The notes under the pieces are model-generated. The model was not told the origin of the DNA, searched no databases, and saw only the letters and a program-made list of their open reading frames with translations. A DNA stretch of 47,685 bases from contig QUFP01000035.1 in NCBI GenBank assembly GCA_003478935.1, forward strand, positions 1 through 47,685. Direction: 5' to 3'. Within the stretch, counting starts at the first letter, position 1. Each line of letters begins with the position of its first letter. This stretch comes from Firmicutes bacterium AF25-13AC (GTDB lineage: Bacteria > Bacillota > Clostridia > Lachnospirales > Lachnospiraceae). A program made the translations under genes and the position numbers. Below, one piece after another: positions 42,096-47,685 of the stretch.

Positions 42096-43562
42096 TTAAT
42101 TTTCAATGACAAGGAGCGTTTCTCCAGTTTCATCCTCCATGCCGTACAGTTCCATGCCACTTGTCCTATAGTAACGAACAATTTCAAGCAGTTCCTCGCT
42201 GATTTTTTCTCCTGGCATCAAGAACGGACAACCCGGTGGATAAACATAGACAGTCTCGGCACTGATTTTTCCAACAGATTCAAAAAATGGTACCTGAATT
42301 ACAGGCGCCTCTGCTGCTTCTAGCGGCAGCATAACCAGTTCAAGCGGCACAAATGCAGAAGGATACGCACTCGTTGTTCTCTCCCATACTAGAGAGCTGC
42401 ATTCCAACTCATCATTAATTTCGCTAAGTGCCGCCTCAAGACGCAAAAAGCCTTCTTCTGTATCTGTCAGCATTGTCATAAGAATTACATAATCGGGCGC
42501 TGACATTTCCGGCTGAAGATGATAGCGGTCGCGCAAAATTTCATGCAGCTTTCTTCCTGCATTCTTGTATCCTTTTGCGCCAAACACAATTTTTGTATAA
42601 TCTGCAATCGGAATACTAATCATGTCTGCGCTTTTTATTTTCGGATAAAGAAACCACAGTTGTTTCCATGACTCGCTTCGTTCATAGAAAAGCTGCAGTC
42701 TGTCAGTCAGCATTTGTAGCTTTTTTTTGCCTTCGCCTTGCATATAGCGCACACAAAGATCCATTCCTGCCATCAAAACATAAGATGGACTAGATGTTTC
42801 AAATATATGAAGGGCACGCTCAATTTTTTTTACCGAAACTCTGTCGCTGCATATATGAAGTGCTGCACTCTGTGTCAGACACGGAAGTGTTTTGTGAAGG
42901 CTCTGAATGACAATATCTGCGCCCTCACGCACTGCACTATATGGAAGATACGTCTCTTCCTGATTAGCACCATGATTAGCATATGGAAGATGTGCGCCAT
43001 GTGCTTCATCCACAATCAAAACTCCGCCATGTGCATGTACCACATCTGCGATTTGCCGTATATTTGATACAATTCCTTCATACGTCGGCGATGTCAGGAT
43101 CACTGCCGCAATTTCTGGGGATTGCTCATAAGCTTTTTCCACATCTTTGGGGATAATTTGACCACTTATACACAAGTTATCCACATTTTGGGGATAAATA
43201 TATGTTGGTTTTAGTCCTCTGAGCATTATTGCATGGGCAACACTCTTATGAGTGTTTCTTGCTACCGCAACTGTAGCTCCCTGTGGACACGCCGCATAAA
43301 TAGCTGCTAATATTCCACATGTTGAACCATTAACTATGTAATATGACTTCTTTGCCCCTACTGCATTAGCCATGCGCGCCATACCTTCTTCAAGAATACC
43401 ATCTGCATGATGCAGATCATCAAATCCGTCAATCTCAGTAATGTCAATATCATACACATCCGAAATCCAATCCACTTTACGTTTATGCCCCGGCATATGA
43501 AATGGGTATGCATCACTCTTTGCATACTCTCTTAGTTTTTCATAGATTGATTGATCCTGCAT
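42096..43562 (-). CDS. Orn/Lys/Arg decarboxylase family PLP protein (YaaO-like)
   Basis: PLP fold-I protein of the YaaO/SpeA-like group. ATG 43562 (MQDQSIYEKLREYA) has AAGGAG six bases upstream and overlaps the previous gene by 23 bases. About 488 residues. Motifs: PFHMPGHKRK at the N-terminus, NGSTCGILAAI (phosphate loop), LIVDEAHGAHLPY with the PLP-nitrogen Asp, and QSLHKTLPCLTQ with the Schiff-base Lys. C-terminal FVYPPGCPFLMPGE-type YVYPPGCPFLMPGE is characteristic. Substrate (arginine, lysine or other) cannot be told. Confidence 0.9.
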   Translation of the reverse strand: MQDQSIYEKLREYAKSDAYPFHMPGHKRKVDWISDVYDIDITEIDGFDDLHHADGILEEGMARMANAVGAKKSYYIVNGSTCGILAAIYAACPQGATVAVARNTHKSVAHAIMLRGLKPTYIYPQNVDNLCISGQIIPKDVEKAYEQSPEIAAVILTSPTYEGIVSNIRQIADVVHAHGGVLIVDEAHGAHLPYANHGANQEETYLPYSAVREGADIVIQSLHKTLPCLTQSAALHICSDRVSVKKIERALHIFETSSPSYVLMAGMDLCVRYMQGEGKKKLQMLTDRLQLFYERSESWKQLWFLYPKIKSADMISIPIADYTKIVFGAKGYKNAGRKLHEILRDRYHLQPEMSAPDYVILMTMLTDTEEGFLRLEAALSEINDELECSSLVWERTTSAYPSAFVPLELVMLPLEAAEAPVIQVPFFESVGKISAETVYVYPPGCPFLMPGEKISEELLEIVRYYRTSGMELYGMEDETGETLLVIEN

Positions 43563-44553
43563 ATTTTTCTCCTTTTCTGTAACCGCTTTCCCAATCAACT
43601 ACATTCATCATTTCTGTATGATTCAAAAAAGCCTTCAGATTATGAGCACAGATTTTTGCAACACGCTCCTCTACCTGTGGTGTATGACCAAAGCTAATTC
43701 CCGAAACATGTGGTGTTATAAGCACATTCTTCATGCCCCACAGCAAATTATCACTAGGCAGCGGCTCTGGGTCTGTCACGTCAAGCACCGCCCCTGAAAG
43801 ATAGCCTTCTTCGAGCAATTGAATCAAATCTGGCTGAACAATTAAACTTCCTCTTCCGACATTTACAACAAGTCCGCCCTTTTTCATTTTGCGAAGGCGT
43901 CCTTGATTTAACAAATGTGTCGTCTTAACTGTCTTTGGCAGGCAGCCAATCACGATATCTGCACGGCAAATCTGCTCATCTAATGCATCAAGCGTATACA
44001 CCTCATCAAACCATTCAGATGCAAATTTTGCAGTTCGTCTGATACCTATCGTATAGACATCAAATGCGCTCAGACGCTTTGCAATATTAGTTCCAATATC
44101 GCCTGTGCCTAAAATAAGCGCAGTCTTTCCCATCAGTGCCTGCTCACTTCCTGCATCCTGCCACAGACGTTTTTGCTGATGCTCAATATAACTAGGAAAT
44201 TTGCGATACATTGTCAATATTCCACCAAGAACATACTCTGAAATAATCCCCCCAAATGCACCTGACATACTACACAGCATAACATTTCTTGGAAATCCTG
44301 GCTGCTGCGTATATTTTTCTACGCCTGCATTAGATGACTGAACAAATTTCAGCTTTGGTGCAGAAGCTATCTCTTCAATAGACGGATTTCCAATTATGAT
44401 ATCTGCCTCTTTCAAAAAAGCATGATATAGTTTCTCATCTCTTTTATCATCTATCGTGTACGCATCTTTGAAGAAAAACAAAGCGTCTGGCGCTTCTTTT
44501 TTTAGCTCCTCTTGATGTTCTTTTTGAAATGGAACTGTTACTAGTATCTTCAC
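43540..44553 (-). CDS. D-2-hydroxyacid dehydrogenase
   Basis: NAD-dependent oxidoreductase interconverting a 2-keto acid and the D-2-hydroxy acid. 337 residues. NAD-binding loop LILGTGDIGTNIAKRL near 145-160. Catalytic set: Arg in VNVGRGSLIV, Glu in LDVTDPEPLP, His in ITPHVSGISFGH. The N-terminal region KFVQSSNAGVEKY is the usual substrate-side segment. Translationally overlapped by the YaaO-like gene downstream, so the two are probably co-expressed. Confidence 0.92.
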   Translation of the reverse strand: MKILVTVPFQKEHQEELKKEAPDALFFFKDAYTIDDKRDEKLYHAFLKEADIIIGNPSIEEIASAPKLKFVQSSNAGVEKYTQQPGFPRNVMLCSMSGAFGGIISEYVLGGILTMYRKFPSYIEHQQKRLWQDAGSEQALMGKTALILGTGDIGTNIAKRLSAFDVYTIGIRRTAKFASEWFDEVYTLDALDEQICRADIVIGCLPKTVKTTHLLNQGRLRKMKKGGLVVNVGRGSLIVQPDLIQLLEEGYLSGAVLDVTDPEPLPSDNLLWGMKNVLITPHVSGISFGHTPQVEERVAKICAHNLKAFLNHTEMMNVVDWESGYRKGEKYAGSINL

Positions 44554-44588
44554 TATGCTTCCTCCTATCTTCTATGAAACTACTGTAC

Positions 44589-45737
44589 CTATTTTTTCAC
44601 ATCTGACATCCACGCGATATCCTCACTGATTCTTTTGATTTCTTCTGGCAAATGATAGGCATACGCTGCTTCTGGGTAAAGATAGGCATGCAGCTGCACA
44701 ACATTATCTGCCAATTCTCTTGCCACAACTGCATCTTTTACACCTTTTGTCAAATCATATATCTGCCCCAGATACTCACCTGCCTCATATTGGAATGGAA
44801 AAGAAATACTTTCTTCAATTTCAAAATCACCCGCCTGAAATGCGAGATTTCCTAATTCCAGCATTGAAAGATTTGTTGCAATACTATCCATACCGATTGA
44901 TACGGCTCTAACAACTGTCGTTGGCTTTGTCAAAATCAATTCCTTAACCTTTTTCAGACATCTTTCAATAATCATTCGCTGGTTACCAGTTCGCCCAACA
45001 TCACCTAATCCGGCATAACGTACACGGCAAAATGCCACTGCCTGTGTTCCTGTCAGATTATATGTCCCGCTTCCATCAAGCTGTTCTGACCAGATTCCTG
45101 TCTGCTGATTCACTTCCGTCAGATATCCATTCATATAGCGAATTACCTCTGGATTTTCAATTGATACCTCAATACCGCCAAGCGTATCAACTACCTGTGC
45201 CGCTGCCAGCCAGTTTAACACAATATAATCCTTAATATTTAAATCAAGGTTTCGATTAATCATGCTGATCATATCTGCAATATCAGTATAACAAAGCTGT
45301 GAATTGGCCTTATCATAAAGTCTGCCCTTATGATAGCTTCCAGGATTCTCCAGGCGAAGAAGTGTATCACGAAGAACAGATATCAGACGAATTTTTCCTG
45401 TGCTTTCATTGATGCTCACAATCATGATAACATCTGCGTTCGCACCTCTATCGATACGCTTTTGATCCCTCGCATCTACACCAACCAACAAAATATTTCG
45501 ATAATCTGAAATAAGTTCATCGTAATCAACTACTTCACTTCCCGTTATTGTCCCTTGCGCGTCTGTTACCTCAACAACATTTGTTCCATGATCTGCAACA
45601 AATACCTCCTGAAGCGAATCACTCTGCTTCGCACGCGCATAACTTCCTATCACATACGCACCTGCTAAAAGCAACACGATAAACGCTGCCTCCAGCCAAA
45701 ACAACGGTTCCCTGTGCTTTCTTTTTCTGTTTCCCAT
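44589..45737 (-). CDS. LytR-CpsA-Psr (LCP) family cell-wall polymer transferase
   Basis: Attaches anionic glycopolymers to peptidoglycan from undecaprenyl-linked precursors. About 382 residues from ATG 45737 (a TTG six bases earlier is possible). A basic cytoplasmic tail (MGNRKRKHREP) is followed by one membrane helix (AAFIVLLLAGAYVIGSYA) and an extracellular LCP domain. Conserved features: ILLVGVDARDQ, DVIMIVSINESTGKIRLISVLRDTL (in part; Arg-Asp pair binding the pyrophosphate), VDTLGGIEVSI and CRVRYAGLGDVGRTGNQRMII (in part). Stands alone, with a 124-base gap to mnmA. Confidence 0.93.
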   Translation of the reverse strand: MGNRKRKHREPLFWLEAAFIVLLLAGAYVIGSYARAKQSDSLQEVFVADHGTNVVEVTDAQGTITGSEVVDYDELISDYRNILLVGVDARDQKRIDRGANADVIMIVSINESTGKIRLISVLRDTLLRLENPGSYHKGRLYDKANSQLCYTDIADMISMINRNLDLNIKDYIVLNWLAAAQVVDTLGGIEVSIENPEVIRYMNGYLTEVNQQTGIWSEQLDGSGTYNLTGTQAVAFCRVRYAGLGDVGRTGNQRMIIERCLKKVKELILTKPTTVVRAVSIGMDSIATNLSMLELGNLAFQAGDFEIEESISFPFQYEAGEYLGQIYDLTKGVKDAVVARELADNVVQLHAYLYPEAAYAYHLPEEIKRISEDIAWMSDVKK

Positions 45738-45861
45738 ACACAATCTCTTTTCTTATGGGCCAGTTTCCGCATCACTTAGCTGCGGTTTGCGCCATTACTC
45801 CTACTATATGCATGAGAAACAGATTTTATACATTTGCCAGTAAGCATGAAATTATCTGAAT

Positions 45862-46956
45862 CTAGCGTTCTAGGCTAACTGTATCACAAATTGTTGCACC
45901 TCCAACAACTACATCACCATCATAAAGCACAACAGCCTGTCCTTTTGTAATGGCACGCTGCGGCTCATCGAATATAACGTGAATACGTTTTTCATCAAGC
46001 TGCTCTACTGTTGCTGGCTGCTCAGTATGACGATAACGCACTTTCGCTTTCACACGCATTTTTCCTTCAATTTTAGGAACAGAAATCAAATTTAAGTCAT
46101 CTGCAATCAGTTCACTTGAAAACAAATCAGCCTCATCTGTCAAAATCACCTGATTTTTTTCCTTATCTATTCCATAAACATACATAGGCTTTGCAAGCGA
46201 CAGTCCTAATCCCTTACGCTGTCCAATAGTATAATGGATTATTCCCTTATGACGGCCAAGAACATTTCCTTTTCGATCTACAAAATCACCTTCTGGATAT
46301 TCCTTTCCCGTATACTGACGAATAAAATCTGTATAGTTTCCAGAAGTTACAAAGCAGATATCCTGACTGTCATGTTTACGAGCATTTATTAAACCCTGCT
46401 CCTCAGCAATCTCCCTTACCTTAGGCTTTGGCAGCTCTCCTAGCGGAAACTGAGTGTGCATAAGCTGCTCCTGTGTAAGACTGTAAAGCACATAGCTTTG
46501 ATCCTTATTGGCATCTAATCCCTTCTTTAAAAGATAACGACCTGTTGCCTCATTGTATTCCACGCGTGCATAATGACCTGTTACAACGATATCATAACCC
46601 ATAAGCTTAGCACGCTCATATAATTCCTGAAACTTAATATAGCGATTACAATCAATACAAGGATTTGGTGTACATCCATTCTCGTAAGCATCCACAAATC
46701 TCTTCATGACATGCTCCTCAAACTGACCTGTAAAATTATAAAGAAAGTGGCGAATCCCAAGCGTACAAGCTACACTTCTCGCATCGCTCACATCATCAAG
46801 TGAACAACATGTATTTTCTCGTTTTATTCCATCACCAGTTTCATTAAAGGTTTTGATCGTAATTCCAATACACTCATATCCTTTTTCCTTCATCAAATAT
46901 GCCGCAACGGAGCTGTCTACACCGCCGCTCATCGCTATGACCGCCTTCTGGTTCAT
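45862..46956 (-). CDS. mnmA: tRNA-specific 2-thiouridylase
   Basis: Makes 2-thiouridine at position 34 of tRNA-Lys, Glu and Gln. ATG 46956 (MNQKAVIAMSGGVDSS) follows GGAAGG. About 364 residues. PP-loop SGGVDSSVAA, the first Cys in TPNPCIDCNRYIKF, the second catalytic Cys in SQDICFVTSGNY, DQSYVLYSL and the LGLSLAKPMYVYGID linker to the C-terminal beta-barrel. A TATAAT-like -10 (46996-47001) lies upstream. The sulphur donor gene (iscS/nifS) is not adjacent. Confidence 0.96.
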   Translation of the reverse strand: MNQKAVIAMSGGVDSSVAAYLMKEKGYECIGITIKTFNETGDGIKRENTCCSLDDVSDARSVACTLGIRHFLYNFTGQFEEHVMKRFVDAYENGCTPNPCIDCNRYIKFQELYERAKLMGYDIVVTGHYARVEYNEATGRYLLKKGLDANKDQSYVLYSLTQEQLMHTQFPLGELPKPKVREIAEEQGLINARKHDSQDICFVTSGNYTDFIRQYTGKEYPEGDFVDRKGNVLGRHKGIIHYTIGQRKGLGLSLAKPMYVYGIDKEKNQVILTDEADLFSSELIADDLNLISVPKIEGKMRVKAKVRYRHTEQPATVEQLDEKRIHVIFDEPQRAITKGQAVVLYDGDVVVGGATICDTVSLER

Positions 46957-47033
46957 TGCTTTCCTTCCTTTCTTCATCTATACACTTATTGTCCTATTAT
47001 ACCGCAAAAGTTTATTTTGAGTTCATTTTGTGT

Positions 47034-47067
47034 AAAAAAAAATAACCAACGTTATCCGTTGATTATT
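47034..47067 (-). terminator. Terminator of the rRNA-tRNA operon
   Basis: AATAATCAACG and CGTTGGTTATT form a stem around a short loop, followed on the minus strand by nine T. It lies just after tRNA-fMet. Confidence 0.9.
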
Positions 47068-47072
47068 TGAAG

Positions 47073-47146
47073 TTGCGGGGGCCGGATTTGAACCAACGAC
47101 CTTCGGGTTATGAGCCCGACGAGCTTCCAGACTGCTCCACCCCGCG
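47073..47146 (-). tRNA. tRNA-fMet (CAT), initiator
   Basis: Cloverleaf with anticodon CAT, three consecutive G-C pairs at the base of the anticodon stem and a C1/A72 mismatch, both specific to initiator tRNA. The 3' CCA is not encoded. Confidence 0.95.
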
Positions 47147-47180
47147 ATATTATAGAGTGTTGTTCTTTTTCAAGAACCAA

Positions 47181-47262
47181 TGGATGGAGGTGGATTCGAA
47201 CCACCGAAGCAAGTTGCAGCAGATTTACAGTCTGTCCCCTTTGGCCACTCGGGAATCCATCC
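47181..47262 (-). tRNA. tRNA-Tyr (GTA)
   Basis: 82 bases with a long variable arm and anticodon GTA; acceptor stem GGATGGA/TCCATCC pairs perfectly. CCA not encoded. Confidence 0.96.
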
Positions 47263-47269
47263 ATTTAAA

Positions 47270-47342
47270 TGGGGCCTATAGGGCTCGAACCTATGACCCT
47301 CTGCTTGTAAGGCAGATGCTCTCCCAGCTGAGCTAAGACCCC
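47270..47342 (-). tRNA. tRNA-Val (TAC)
   Basis: 73 bases, anticodon TAC, acceptor stem GGGGTCT/AGGCCCC with one wobble. CCA not encoded. Confidence 0.96.
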
Positions 47343-47377
47343 AAATATTTAATTGTAACTGAAAGTTATTCAGCAAA

Positions 47378-47451
47378 CGACCCGAAAGGGGTTCGAACCC
47401 TTGACCTCCGCCGTGACAGGGCGGCGCTCTAACCAACTGAGCCACCGGGCC
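47378..47451 (-). tRNA. tRNA-Asp (GTC)
   Basis: 74 bases, anticodon GTC and the G73 discriminator expected for Asp. Acceptor GGCCCGG/TCGGGTC includes two wobbles. CCA not encoded. First tRNA after the 23S gene. Confidence 0.96.
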
Positions 47452-47530
47452 TAACTTCTTACATGTACCTTAAAAACTGCACACAAACTTTTCATCTCAA
47501 ACCTATTACCATTTCCTACCCTGACCTTTT

Positions 47531-47685
47531 GGTCAAGCCCTCGACCGATTAGTAGCAGTCAGCTCCATGCCTTACGGCACTTCCACCCCTGCCCTATCAA
47601 CCTCGTCGTCTTCAAGGGGTCTTACTCTTACGATGGGATATCTCATCTTGAGGGGGGCTTCACGCTTAGATGCCTTCAGCGTTTA
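47531..47685 (-). rRNA. 23S ribosomal RNA, 3' end (partial)
   Basis: The reverse complement is the conserved last ~155 bases of 23S rRNA, including CGTTGAAGGCATCTAAGCG-type GCTGAAGGCATCTAAGC, CCCTCAAGATGAGATATCCC and GCTACTAATCGGTCGAGG. The mature end is set at GGGCTTGACC pairing with the 5' end. The gene continues beyond the window. No 5S gene fits in the ~80 bases before tRNA-Asp. Confidence 0.97.

Noticed and set aside
1..47685. CRISPR array, prophage or integrative element
   Set aside because: No spaced direct-repeat array, integrase or phage structural gene was found; mobile content is limited to the IS elements and the MITE-like repeat.

Overview
The window looks like a chromosomal segment of a gut-type Clostridia, most likely Lachnospiraceae. 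It is AT-rich with strong AGGAGG-type ribosome binding sites. It carries the Bacillus-like yaaO/holB/yaaT/yabB/rsmI neighbourhood, a YesM/YesN plus Lpl-type sugar uptake locus, a BirA-controlled bioYB operon and a c-di-GMP riboswitch. Family names were assigned by reading motifs; no database search was possible.

Layout. 1-1.4 kb: start of a probable transposase-type gene and the wreck of a metNI methionine transporter. 1.4-4.9 kb: a MITE-like repeat, then an iron/cobalamin-type (FecCD/BtuCD) ABC transporter operon. 5.0-17.1 kb: a long minus-strand operon for an unidentified oligosaccharide: binding protein, two permeases, sensor kinase, AraC-type response regulator, two paralogous ~600-residue enzymes of a family I do not recognise, and a cytoplasmic parallel beta-helix enzyme. 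17.3-19.3 kb: azlCD and a GH43-like protein. 19.4-21.1 kb: bioY-bioB under a BirA operator. 21.2-23.0 kb: aldehyde dehydrogenase and a barstar-like protein. 23.0-25.5 kb: an IS200/IS605 element (divergent tnpA and tnpB plus a probable omega RNA). 25.5-33.9 kb: a radical SAM activase-like protein, a secreted GH5 cellulase with a small membrane protein, a metallophosphoesterase, an unusual ParB-like/BMP fusion, a cell-wall amidase lipoprotein, an Sfp-type phosphopantetheinyl transferase and a CmpB-type membrane protein. 34-36.1 kb: a repeat-rich surface transglutaminase behind a c-di-GMP-I riboswitch. 36.2-44.6 kb: an FAD dehydrogenase, then the rsmI/trmN6/yaaT/holB/guanylate-kinase-like/yaaO cluster with a D-2-hydroxyacid dehydrogenase. 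44.6-47.0 kb: an LCP protein and mnmA. 47.0-47.7 kb: tRNA-fMet, Tyr, Val and Asp behind the 3' end of a 23S rRNA, all on the minus strand.

How the parts work together. In the 5-17 kb locus, extracellular sugar would be sensed by the membrane kinase, the AraC-type regulator would switch on the operon, the CUT1 transporter would import oligosaccharide, and three signal-peptide-less enzymes would process it inside the cell. GH5 and GH43-like proteins add plant-polysaccharide capacity.

The most important caution is that eight genes are each broken by exactly one missing base, always in the same direction and never by an in-frame stop. This points to single-base deletion errors in the sequence rather than eight true pseudogenes. 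The metN/metI remnants are a separate and real-looking rearrangement.
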